Origin: Rhypophila decipiens
Lineage: Eukaryota; Ascomycota; Sordariomycetes; Sordariales; Naviculisporaceae
Direction: 5' to 3'
Assembly (NCBI GenBank): GCA_033297075.1
Contig: MU858075.1
Span: 8,446 to 72,445, forward strand
Length of the DNA: 64,000 nucleotides
The position numbers and the translations under genes were made by a program. The notes under the pieces are model-generated. The model was not told the origin of the DNA. It made no database searches and was given only the letters and a program-made list of their open reading frames with translations. How positions within the stretch are numbered: the stretch's first letter is position 1; each line of letters starts with the position of its first letter. This document shows positions 1 to 11,019 of this stretch, piece after piece.

Positions 1-1
1 C

Positions 2-99
<98 letters not shown>
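2..99. repeat. (CTA)n microsatellite
   Basis: About 32 uninterrupted copies of the trinucleotide CTA run from the left edge and stop at the start of an AT-rich stretch. It may continue outside the window. It is not a telomere repeat. Confidence 0.97.
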
Positions 100-100
<1 letters not shown>

Positions 101-937
101 ATATAGTTAATAGTAAAGAAAAATAAGAGTATTCTAAACTCTTATACTTATTCAATTTAATTAAAAAAAACAGTCTTCTAAGACATTTAAATATAGTTAA
201 TTTAAGCTATTTACTTACTTACTAAGACTATTAAGCTACATTTAACTATTAGCCTAAGATTAGGGTTAAAACCGCAGCTATAAATTATAGTATAATAAAG
301 TAACTACTATATAACTCTAAATAGCTTTAAAGAGTTAGCTTATTTATTACATTCAAATAGCCTTTATTTCAATTATAAGAGTTTAATAGTTTTATCCGGA
401 CTTCTCTGCAAATTTTTAGTAGTGATAGCCTATATGCACAATGCCGGATTGGGTTAGGAGCCGTCAAAATACGAGAGCCCACCGTCAAAATACACAGGTC
501 GATTTTCTTGTAATTGACATGATGATGGCTGATGACCAGGCCGTGCCCTTCGCATTTGGGGTCCCTGTCGTTTCCCACGTTTTGAGTGTATAAATCACAT
601 GCTATACCCGCCTGGCCTGGTCTTACCACTTCAGCCTCACCCACAACGAGAACTCTGGGTGCGGCTCATGTTAGCTCAATTTACCCCGTACGGATATCTT
701 GGTTGCGAATCAGACTTCCACCGCGAGGATGACGACCACGTATCCGTACTACATAACCGTAAATGGCTAACAAGAGACTGGGGAATATGGAGCACCGCAT
801 CGATTGCTTGGAAGAGGATCTCGTTATCACCTTATCAGTTATCACAAGCTATCTGCTGCGTGGATACAGAAAATGCCCATCACAGACAGAACTGAGAGGC
901 TTGGATAAACATATAAAAGCCACAGATAATCGCAGAA
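100..937. other. AT-rich edge and unannotated DNA
   Basis: Bases 100 to about 370 are strongly AT-rich, with TTTAA and TAGTTA words and stops in every frame. From about 400 the base composition becomes normal. I see no supportable gene. A 65-codon ATG reading frame at 763-960 is open but has no recognisable features. One isolated TTAGGG at 260-265 is not an array. Confidence 0.6.
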
Positions 938-1265
938 ATGGACCTCCGTACGGATGTTGAAGGTTTTACGCGCTCAGAAAGTTCGATAAATTTTGGCTAT
1001 GATTTGATGATGTCAGAGGTCGGAAAGTGTGTATGTGCACTTTCCACCATCACGGTGACTGGTGAGGTATGTTTTTTCGACCTCAATTTTCGTGATATAA
1101 AATCTGTTTCAACAGGCCAGGCCCCCAGGGAACAACAATTGTTTTCCGCCCCCCTGTAAAGGAAGCAGACTACACTACTGGCGTTTTCCAGCGACGAAAG
1201 AAAAACATGGGATTCTCAAAGCTGCTTGTCAAACCCAATGCTTGAGCGTTTACCCGCGCCAGTGA
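938..1265 (+). CDS. possible small two-exon protein (weak)
   Basis: This is a candidate model only. Exon 1 is 938-1066 (ATG, 43 codons) and ends in GAG before a GTATGT donor. The intron is 1067-1115 (49 nt, ending TTTCAACAG). Exon 2 is 1116-1265 and ends in TGA. The join is in phase and gives 92 residues with six cysteines and a basic C-terminal half. I do not recognise the product. There is no signal peptide or known domain, the branch site is poor, and the intron is at the short end for this genome. It lies next to the AT-rich edge and could be a relic or chance. RNA evidence would decide. Confidence 0.2.
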
Positions 1266-1626
1266 CGTCATAAGCGGTACCCCTTGATGACGCCTGTGTA
1301 CTCGCTAACATCTACCCTAATAAATCTGCGTAGTTGCTGTTAATGGGCCTCACGTTCGAGACAAGGAGTGACGACCGCCACAATTATTTTGTCCCAATGG
1401 CATCTGAACAATGACGCCGCTCAAAACCTTGGAAGAGGGCATTGCTAGATATCGTGTGTCACAATGATCGTTTGATTCAAAACGGGACAAATTCTTGCGA
1501 ACTCCCTAATTCTACGTAGAAACAACTCCTCGTCCTTGCTCTACCTCAGCAGCCACGAGTTCTTCTCGCAGAAATCCGTGCATCGGCTTCCCAAAAATTC
1601 CAAGGCAAGAGCAAGAGCTTTATACC
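1266..1626. promoter_or_regulatory. upstream region of the PAP2 gene
   Basis: There is no gene here. It contains a palindromic TGACGTCA (CRE-like) at 1262-1269 at its left end and a C/T-rich stretch just upstream of the ATG at 1627, as expected for a fungal promoter and leader. No clear TATA box was seen. Confidence 0.4.
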
Positions 1627-2890
1627 ATGCTTCCTTTCCATCGTCGGCGAGAGCGAGGTCGAGAAGAGAGGGTGAATCAAAAGTGGGATGCCACCTCACC
1701 GTCGACAACCGAGCCCAAGAGCAAACGATTTGGTCGGTTTGTGCTCGACTGGATCAGAGTGTCTTGGAAGGACGTCCTTGCCCTCGCAATCCTTGGCGCT
1801 GCTTCTCAGGCCGTAAGTTATTGCCAACATCTGTTAACGCTGAAATCTGTCGCTGACAACAGTGTAGATTTACTCGGCTCCGGTCGTTTCAGTTCGCACT
1901 TTTCCTATCACGTTTACCCAGTCCGGTGATATCGTGTATCCCCAGTTCGCCTACCCCTACCGGGGATGGATCATCTCGCCAATGGCGTCGGGACTCATCT
2001 CTGTCCTTATCCCGATCGGAATCATCGCCCTGGCTCAGATCCGGATTCGTAGCTTCTGGGATATGAACAACGGCATCTTGGGTGTTCTTTACGCTGTCGT
2101 CATCGGCACGCTCTTCCAGGTGATAATAAAGACCTTGATTGGAGGGTTCCGACCTTACTGGCTCGACGTTTGCAAGCCAGACATCTCGCGAGCAGCCAGC
2201 CACAACACAACCCAGCTCAATGGGGTCGGTTTTCAGCAGATTATGTACACAGTCGACGTGTGCACCAATCCTGACGAGAACGCGCTCAAAACAGCCATGT
2301 CCAGCTTCCCTTCTGGACACTCCACTGCTGCCTTCGCCGGCTACGTCTTTCTTTTCCTCTGGATGAACGCCAAACTCAAAGTATGGGCTAACTACCGGTC
2401 CTCTTTCTACTGGCTGGCCTTGCTCTTCGCCCCCATTCTGGGCGCAACATTGATGGCGTGTGCCCTCACCATCGACCAGGCCCATAACTGGTATGATATC
2501 CTCGTCGGGTCGTTGATCGGCACGGTCAGTGCCTTTGCTGCCTACCGATGCCTGTACGCGGCCGTGTGGGACTGGCGATACAATCATATCCCTCTCAAGA
2601 ATCGTGAGGCACTTGACTATGCCGCCGCTGCACTCGCTCCTGAGTACATGGAGCGTGCGGTCTGGGTCAGGAAACTGGGCTGGGGACGGAGAAAGAAGGT
2701 GAGGTCATCCGCTCCTGCTTCGGGTGCGGGACTGGGACGGAGCCCTCGCAGTAGCACTGCGTACGCAACTCGCCATGCCCGCATGCCGAGTCCACGTCAA
2801 GCTCAACCCGGCGTGGCTTACCCGGATTCGGCACATGGGAGAGTAAGTGGCCAACATGCCAGGAGCGTGAGAGGAGAGGAGATGGTGTAA
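1627..2890 (+). CDS. PAP2-family lipid phosphatase (DPP1/LPP-like)
   Basis: Exons are 1627-1812 and 1868-2890, with one intron at 1813-1867 (GTAAGT...GTGTAG); the product is 402 residues. It is a multi-span membrane protein of the type-2 phosphatidic acid phosphatase family. These enzymes remove phosphate from phosphatidate, lysophosphatidate or diacylglycerol pyrophosphate at ER or vacuole membranes. Motif 1 is KTLIGGFRP (Lys150, Arg157-Pro158). Motif 2 is PSGHS (210-214, acid-base His213). Motif 3 is TIDQAHNWYD, with the nucleophilic His about 268 and Asp about 272, but the canonical Ser-Arg five residues before that His reads Ala-Leu. From memory this looks like a form shared by filamentous fungi. 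The C-terminal 80 residues are basic, Ser/Pro/Arg-rich and probably cytosolic. Which lipid it uses cannot be told from sequence. Confidence 0.88.
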
Positions 2891-4597
2891 AGAACGGTAT
2901 TAGCGGTTTCTTATGATCAACCACGATTTTTATTTCTCTCTTGCTGGACCCATAGCCTTTTTTAATTACTAGCGTATGAATTTCGTTCCGATACCACAGC
3001 AGTTTGTTTATACCAAGTCAAGGGAAACTCATGTTGGTCAGATGTACATTAATATCATTGCATCCTCTGTAAAGATAAGTTCTCGTAATAAATGACTGTT
3101 TCCCTCTTGAAGGAACAACAACTACCAGCTACTTAAGATGGACTTGCTCGAAGATGTGGCTGCAAGTGTCCCTTTTCATAACCGACTTGAGCAGGTTGCT
3201 GGCTTCTGATGTCTAGACATGGCGGTGGCTTGTTCGCATATCTCCGTAGAAGACATGCCGAGGAAAACCGGCAGTCGGGGCCGTGCCGGTGACCATCCTA
3301 CCCCCGAGGCATTGTCTTTCCGAGGCCTCCTGTTCCACCAGGGTTGGAGATGATGATACAACGCACTGACTACCGTAGATACAAGGCGTTCAATGGAAAC
3401 AGACTGGTCTGGAAGGCGCACGCCTGGATTATTTTTGGCATAGGGCGGTTCCACCAACATAGGGCGGTCCATATTACCGGCCGAAGATCACTAGCAGCAA
3501 GCTTCGATTGACACCCGACAGATGTTCCCCAGACGTCAACGGCATGGCTTGAAACGACGGCCCGTCAATTATCAGCCAAGTTCACCTGTCTACATATGTC
3601 AGGGCCACCAGGCTTGGCACAGCCCTCCCCTCATTCTCCAGATCACTCATTAGTGCCATCTGACTTTTAATTTTGATGAGAAGCACCGGCCGCTTTATCA
3701 AGCACTCTCGTATACTTTCTGCTGGTAGCTGCGACGCCTGAGAAACCACCCTGGGCCATCTGTGAGCCGAGTATAACCTGTACCTTGTATCTACGCGCCC
3801 CCATTTTGACACCGTGAGAAGCTAGGTTCGAGTACCATTCCAATACAAGCCCGGACCGGATAACACGCCATGTTTACCGTCCCGTAAACAGAAACATACA
3901 ACCAGATTTCAACTAGTCTTTGCAAGAAGATCGGCAGCAAGGTACAAACACGTTTTCGACCATCAGGCCGAGTGATGGCTTCCCAGATTCCCAGGGGCTG
4001 TGTCTGTTTGGTTGCGTGGACAGCCGAATATCATTGGCGAGCCCTGACTCACCCATCTCCTAGCCCTGTTGCTCTTGGACGAGACACAACTGGAAGTGGC
4101 TTACATGAACTATCACAAGCATAGAAAACAAAACTTGTTGTCCCCACCAAGACGCCCCTACCTTCCAGTGCCTGGAATCGTGCAGCGGTCCCGCTTTCAA
4201 AGTCCGGAATACACTTCCTCCGTGACTTACATCGTGGCATGCGCATTCGAACTAGAAGATCAACAGTACCCGGCCGAAATGACTACCGTAAACAGAACAG
4301 GCATGTTGGCAAGTTCTCATGGTGTAGGACTCAGTTTTGGGATTGGAGTTGAGGCGTCGGTGGAGGCAGACAGCCCGTGGAGTCAGTCTGTTGCTGGCGG
4401 AGGAGAGACTGATAAATAGTCTCCAGGTTCACCAGATCAAGACTTCTGAGAACCCCAAGCATTCATCTTCATCTTTGCTCTTCCTTCCAAACCCACATCT
4501 CTTTCTCCTCTTAAAGACCAACTACACTTGACACAACAGTTCAGGAACATTCTCAAAACCTATCCATTCAAAGAATTCTCAAAAGACGTCTATCATC
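2891..4597. other. intergenic: PAP2 3' end and upstream region of the next gene
   Basis: No supportable gene was seen on either strand. Frames here are short (up to about 115 codons) and overlap on both strands. The last 200 bases are C/T-rich followed by CAACA-rich leader-like sequence (4500-4597), fitting transcription of the gene that starts at 4598. Confidence 0.5.
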
Positions 4598-5938
4598 ATG
4601 GCTGGAGAACCCTCTTACAATGTCACACTCGAAAATGGTGCTTTCCACGATGCAAGTCGAACCTCCAAGCAATTATGAACCCCGAGACCCTAACAATCAT
4701 ATGAGCAGCAGGAGGTGTCGAAGGAACCCGATATGGGCTCTACTTCCCATGCCCTGCCCACTGTCGCTGATGGTGACGACTGCGCTCATTCTCGTGTTGC
4801 CCTATCTCTCTCACAGCTTCTGAATCCCGTCGACTCAGACATGGCTGGCACACCAGATGTTTATTTGGGATTGCCCCACGGCCATGATGACATTGTCGAA
4901 GAAGAGGGACAGTCGGCAAACAGCCCTATCCACTTTCGTGAGCTCGAGACATTCTTCAACGAGGCCTACGAGGCCTCCATAGCCGGGCGGGAGAACGAGC
5001 CCATGATTTCACCTTCACCGCTATCCCGCTTCATCGCAGAGATCATCACCACACGGCCGCTTGAGTCCTCGGACGATGAAGGCTATATCTCCTCCTCAGA
5101 CACCGAGACGGGGGACTCTGATGGCCCGCACTGGTCGGAAGAGCTGTCGCCGGCAGCAGCCTGGCATGCGTATTCCGCCTCCTGTTTGCATCAGGTTGGC
5201 GCTGCCGATAACCACAGCACACCGTCCCCGTCACCATCTCATCCATCGCCATCATCGCTGCCAACATTGCGCCCGACCCCTCCAGCCTCAACCCGCACTC
5301 GTCCTCCTCCACCACCACCGAGACGTGCTCACCTCGGACATGAATCCTCTTCCCAGGGCATCTCGGCTACTCACAACATCGAGGACAACGAGCACGTCAA
5401 AGTCGGACCCGAGGACCACCAAACAACTTCAGCCGTCACCCTGGCCCCTTCCAGAGTCAGTTTCCCACGTTTAGCCTCAGCCCCGAGTTATATCTCACGC
5501 CCTGGAATGTATTCAAACACCGAGCACATGCTCGACCATCTCTCCAACCGCCCTCATATCCACTGCTGCTCGTGTTTCTGTGCCTGCCTATGCTCCTGCT
5601 GTCTCCTCCGTCGCGAGACAATCACACCCGTCGTCTCGACCTCTCATCATGAGAACCACAACGCAGTCACCGACCAGCAGCATGAACAGATCGACAACGC
5701 TGCTGTGAACAACCAGCAGCCCTGCAAGAGGAAGAAGAACACAGAGAAGGCCAAAAAGATGGCCGCAAAAAAGATGGCCGCAATCAAAAAGACATACCAT
5801 ATCTTGTGCAAGAAGAGTAAAGTCATGAAAAAGAAGATGGCCACGGCATTTTCTCAGCAAAAGATTGACCTCATTTGCAAGTGTCTCGAGACAATTGCTG
5901 ATATTTTCTGTGAGATGGAGTCTGCTTACTCGACCTAG
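4598..5938 (+). CDS. unrecognised protein with Cys cluster and basic tail
   Basis: My model has exon 1 at 4598-4651 (18 codons), an intron at 4652-4708 and exon 2 at 4709-5938, giving 427 residues. The donor is GCAAGT, the consensus of GC-AG introns, with a CTAAC branch site at about 4691 and a GCAG acceptor. Without splicing, the first ATG reaches TGA after 26 codons; the alternative is a start at ATG 4733. The protein is acidic and Ser/Thr/Pro-rich over its first half. It then has a strikingly Cys-rich segment (IHCCSCFCACLCSCC, near 5560-5605) and a Lys-rich C-terminal part with repeated KKMAA units. I know no such family. A dense Cys cluster next to basic residues could be palmitoylated or bind metal; that is inference. 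Confidence 0.6.
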
Positions 5939-7034
5939 TATGTTTTGCTTCGGGGGAAAAAAACGAGTACAAAAGACATCATTGGGAGAACGGTTTTGCT
6001 AGGTGGTTTGTTTTGTGTTTATTGTACTTCTGCTGCTTTTGGAACAGAAAAAGAATAAAAAAAAGAAAAAAAGGATACAATAAAACAAGGAGAGGATATC
6101 GGTCTAAAGTTAGAAGCATACACATGGAACATCATGTCTAGTCGTCTAGTCTTGCTTGGGTTTGAGACTTTGTATTCTGGCTCTGGAAAAAACGACAAAA
6201 GGATACAAAAAAATGGGCACGGCAATGGTACGGCTATGTATAGAGTTAACACACTTGCGAAATTCACAACACAGAGACAGACACAGTTTGGCAAAGGAAA
6301 ATAAAATGGACTCCGTTGTATTTACTAGCATTTGCATTTACACACTTTACAAATTCACATTCATATTCTTTGGACGAGCACCTGCAACAGGGTACCTTTC
6401 AAACGACAGCTCGCCCACTCGGTAGAGAACATCATCAACTTTATGTATCGCAGCCATAACTTTACAAATCAATGACGCACTTACACAACAGAATGGATGT
6501 GGACCCTGAACTGTAGACATAGGTGATATTTTTCGACAGACAAAAGGAAAATAAAATAAAAAAGAGAGTAGCGTCAGTCAGTCAGTACCGAAATACAACT
6601 AGCTAGCTAGCTAAGTTAAAAATATATCAAGAGGTTCCCAGAAATCCATCCGTCCCATTGTAAGCCGCCCGCCCCATCTAATCGTCCCAAGCCACCATCG
6701 ACCCGACTGCTACAGCCGGGAGGGCTCCGACGGTAGTGTTTTTCACAGCCCGCCCCTCCCAACTAGCTAGCCAGAGCCCAACATTCCCCAGTAAGATCAG
6801 GCCCTTTCATTAGATAGATAAAGAAAAAGCCAAAAGATCTGGTCGTACAACTCTACAAGATGAGAGACCGAGTCGCTTGCAATGGATATGCTGGACATGA
6901 TTTCGTTTGTTCGTTCAGCTCTAGTATCTCTCAAGGAAACAACAATGAACTGTGAACGAAATATCCGGTGTAGTATTTTCGCGTGATGCATTCCAGCTGG
7001 GGTTTTAGTTATTTCATCATCGCTCGAATGTGTT
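5939..7034. other. intergenic between convergent genes
   Basis: These are the 3' regions of the 4.6-kb gene (plus) and pmt1 (minus). It holds A-rich tracts with AATAAA-like words near 6054 and 6541, and a CTAGCTAGCTAGCTAA run at 6600-6614. I see no coding exon. Confidence 0.5.
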
Positions 7035-10000
7035 TTAGACGGCAGCAGCTTCTTCCTGCTTGCCAGTCGCCTCAGTGTTCTCACTGGCAGGCTTGGCTAC
7101 CTTCTCCTCGGCTTCTTTCTCCCCCTCCACGCTCTTCTCAGCGACGGGGACTGGCTCATCCGGAACAAGACGCTTGGGTGTCTCACGATCGACACCTATT
7201 ATTATGAGTTAGTCGACTGTCAAAAAGTTGCCGCCAGAGTTATGCTGGGCGAAATTCTTACCTTCTACATCAGGATGAGGGGGTGCTACGGGAGGTGGCA
7301 CTACAGACTCTGGGGCGACGATCTCGTTGCCATCGGCATCAACGACCCGAGTCCGAGTCTCGTAGCGGGTCTTGAACTCAACCTTGCCTTCGAGGGCCTT
7401 GACCTGCTCCTCGTTTAGGAGGTTGCCGTTTTGGTCACGATATTCGACACGCTCCTCGCGCGAAAGAATCTTTTGCCCTACTGGAGGTGGGGCACCGGAC
7501 ACAGCAGGCTGCTCCTCAACAGGTGGCTGTTGCTCTTGTACGATGGGGACCTGGGCAGGAGGGGCATTATCGAAAGGCTGGTTCACTTGTTGCACGGGCT
7601 GAGTCTTGATGGACTGTACCGGGGTCTGCGAGATTGACGGGGCCTGAGTCAACGAGCTGTATGCATCGTAGCTTTCGAGGAAGTTGTTGCAGTCCCAGTC
7701 CCACGTGCTGAAGAGCTTGACACGATTGCATTCTGCCTTGGTCCAAGGATTGCCATATGCAAGAGGCGAGAGAAGACCAAACGCAACGACGGAGAGAGCA
7801 AGGAATCCCACGGCACCAAGCTTGTTGATAACCGGGTTCTCCCTGAGTCCGATACCGGGGACTCTGGCCGTAAGGAAGTCGTAGATTTGGCAGAAGGCCA
7901 TGATGCCAAAATAAAGTGCCGGGAAATAGTGGTGGAGGAAAAGCTGGCGCTGCATCAGGTAGAATGGGAAGTAATGAAGCGCCCATCCAAGGACAGAAGT
8001 ACCGATCTCATAGTCGAAGCGCTTGAAGACAACGTTGGAATAGTCATTGCAGCTGCGCTGCCAACGAAGGACAGCCAGGCCCTTGAAGAGGACATAAATG
8101 ACGACGGCGGCGGTAGCGCTCCACCAAATGATGGGATTTCCAATCAGGTAAATCTGGCGGTGCTCTTTGCCCCAGAAGTTGATGCCACGTCTGAGGATGG
8201 GCCACGATGGCGGCCTCGAGTCCCAGGCATGGGAGTCGGTCAGACCGGCGTTGGTCTTCCACATGACAACCTGGAGCTCCCAGAACTTCCCAAAGAAGCC
8301 AGGATTGGCATAATTGACCTTTTCGGCGTCGTCGGTAAGTTGCGGGTGCTCGTTGGATTCAATATACCAGAGACTGTTGGGGAGGGTGCCGCCCTTGGCA
8401 CATGTGACCTCTTGCTGCTCTGAAGCCCATTCGGGAAGCTTGACCTTGTGAGAGAAGAGAACGCATCCTGTCATGATATGCACAAGTCTGAACTTGGTGT
8501 CAATTGTGCGAAGACGCTGTTGAGCCACGCCCGACTTGGACTTTTTCTTGACAATCTCGACCTTGAAGAAATCATTGGCGTCGCCGTCGAATCCTTCATA
8601 CCCGTAGGCGGAGACCTCATTTTGCCAATCGGCTTCGGTGATGGGGGGGCGAACATCATGGGAGTGAAGACGGCGATGAGTGGGTTGATGGTAGAGACGG
8701 AGAATAGCGCCATCCTGAATGTAGGGAAGCTCCGGGAGATTGTACCAGGCATTTGTCCCGTTGATGGGTTCGCCGTGGATATCAAGAGGCTGGGTCTGGT
8801 TCTCGAGCAGCCAAATATTGTTCTCGTCCTTGTGGGGGTAGAGAGTAATCTGCTGTTGCTTGGATCCGGTGGGATACATCAACGGGTGAGAGTGAAGATA
8901 TCCTCCCTGAGTATTGACGTGTCTGATGCTGACTCGGCTGCCCATGAGGACATCTGCTGGGACGTCCTGCATGCCCTTCGAGTTGAGCGTGGACTGGAAC
9001 TCGGAGCTCATGAATCCATCGCCTTCTCCGGGATTCTGGAGGCAGAGGAAATGGATTGCAAACATGCCCATGTAAAAGGCAAGGGGGATGATGATCAGAC
9101 AAAATACTCGGGCCATAAAGTGCTTGGCAAAGATCCGGGGGGTGACATGCTTGTAATCACCAAGAAGTACCCAGAGCTGAACCAAGGTCAAAGACCCAAC
9201 CCACGCGATTGTGAAGAGGCCGACCCACTTGATACTGACAGTCATTCCCAGACCAAGACCAGTCATGACAAGCCAGAACCACCAGCTGGGGTCAAAGGCT
9301 TTGCTGGGGCCAAGTTCATGCTGGTTTGAGAAGGACGTGAAGGCAAGAGCAGTGAAGGCGGTTGTGATCATCAAGGGGGAGTCGAGGAGGATAAGGCGAG
9401 CCTGTGTCAACAGACCGTTCTCTGTCGAGAGTTAGCAAGCGCGTGTCCACCTGTTTGGGGCTGGGGGTACAAACCGAAAATGATGCAGCCAGCGCCGAGA
9501 GCAGCGGTGAAGGTGCGGCATCCGGCTGCCTTCAGGGTAAGGAACATGGTCGGCACAAGGAGGATACCACAGATGGCGGGGAACAGGCGCATGGCGACGT
9601 ATGGGACACCGGGCTCGATGTAATCCTTGCCAATTTCCTTGAAGTCGAAGTCGCCATTGAACCCAGCCAGCCACCCAAACAATGTGATGAGGAGTTTCGC
9701 CAGCGGGGGGTGCACGTCCATGAAGAATTTGCCCTTGATGTATTTGGATGCGAATCCACCGAAGCTGTAGTTGTAGCCACGTCAGCTCTGGTATCCGTAT
9801 AGGGGTAATATCTTGACAAGTCAACGTACTGAACCTCGTCAAAAACGACACTAGTAGGCTGGTAGATGCGGAACAAGCGCACAAGAGCGCCGAGCATCGT
9901 GAGCCCGAGCAGGACCTGGTAGTCGGACCCGGGGAGGAGGAAAACATCGTTGTCTTCGACGCCCTCCGAGGAATAATCGTCCTTGCGCTGTGCTCCCTTC

Positions 10001-10089
10001 GATTTTGGCTTAGAGACTGCGCTCTGAATCGGGGGCGGAGTAGATGAAGCCCTCGCCGCGAGCGGCTTCGCGCTCGAAGACCGAGGCAT
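7035..10089 (-). CDS. pmt1: protein O-mannosyltransferase, PMT1 subfamily
   Basis: Four exons on the minus strand: 10089-9830, 9764-9475, 9421-7262 and 7195-7035; introns of 65, 53 and 66 nt; 956 residues. It transfers mannose from dolichyl-phosphate mannose to Ser/Thr of proteins entering the ER, normally as a heterodimer with a PMT2-subfamily partner. Visible features are the loop-1 catalytic Asp-Glu (VVFDEVHFGGF, D84/E85), DVHPPLAKL (103-111), several membrane spans, and three MIR-type repeats with GGYLHSH, RLHSHD and GCVLFSHKV. The tail contains EYRDQNGNLLNEEQVK, like the PMT1 C-terminus. The MIR wording matches PMT1 rather than PMT2 or PMT4. The last intron is essential: reading through it replaces a 53-residue Glu/Lys/Ala-rich tail. 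The start is the first ATG in frame. Confidence 0.95.
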
Positions 10090-11019
10090 GTTGGTACTGG
10101 AGGTCGATTGCAGGAAAATGGCACGGATGCGCCCGGTGCTAACAAGTTCAGCCGGGAACAGACGCGCAGAAACGGGTAACAAAGTCTAGGGGATGGGGAA
10201 GGTTCAATTAACGAGAGTCGAGAAAGTTAAAGCTCATTACAGGGCGACCATGCGAAGATCGAATTGAAGAAAATAGAAAGCAAAAAAAGGTCAAGATTAG
10301 ACGAGACGTTGCCCAAGTCTTGTCCCTTATGGCTCCGACCGTAGGGTTGAAGATTGAAAGCTCTAAATGGAGAGCAGGAAAGGGGTTGTCGAAGATCCTC
10401 AGATATGATCCCAGAAATTCCAGAGCTTAAGTGGCCTTAACGGAGCCCCCTGATCTGTGCAAGGACGCGCAGCTGGCTGAAAAGCTGCGGCTGAACCATT
10501 GGCAGTTGGCTAGCCGAATTGATGGGCCGACCCACACCTGAGTGACCGAATGGCCCCACTATCAATTGCTCTCCTGTTCCTTGCTGCGATCCTCGAGATT
10601 GTCTAGAAATGGACCAGCTTCTTGAAAGCACTGCATTTCATCTGCAAATCAGCAACGTTTCCCAATTCGTGTAAAACCCAGAGAGAATCCTATACATGTC
10701 CTTTGCGCCTGCGACAACCTTTCCGGTTCGTCATCTCCAAAGTAGATCAGAGAGGTACTTAATACCCCGTATATACACTACGTATGTACGGAGTACCCCG
10801 GCCTCGATTAAAGCTCGGGTCCACTTACCGTGTTCGGCACGGACCACTTATGTACTTTCTGCCTGCCTAGTGGATTCTGGGACAATTACGCGAATCTTCA
10901 GAACTCCAAATCGAAACGCGGATTGATCTTTTTTCTTCCCCCAAGCCGACCCGAAATCACAGCTGTTCACACAACGACGAATCGGCCGCATCCCCGGTAT
11001 CAAACTATCACGACGCATC
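10090..11019. promoter_or_regulatory. divergent promoter region between pmt1 and the SF3a1 gene
   Basis: There is 930 bp between two divergently transcribed genes. It includes a GTAC-rich patch with TACGGAGTAC near 10780-10800. No TATA box is convincing and no coding exon was found. Confidence 0.5.

Noticed and set aside
260..265. TTAGGG telomere-like word
   Set aside because: Single copy, not an array.
3800..3850. GGTTCGAGTACC resembling a tRNA B box (also GTTCGATCCC at 27946-27955, minus strand)
   Set aside because: No A box at the right distance and no cloverleaf; the second lies inside an intron of the small TM-protein gene.
7887..9329. Long plus-strand frames (178 and 293 codons)
   Set aside because: Antisense of the PMT1 coding exon.
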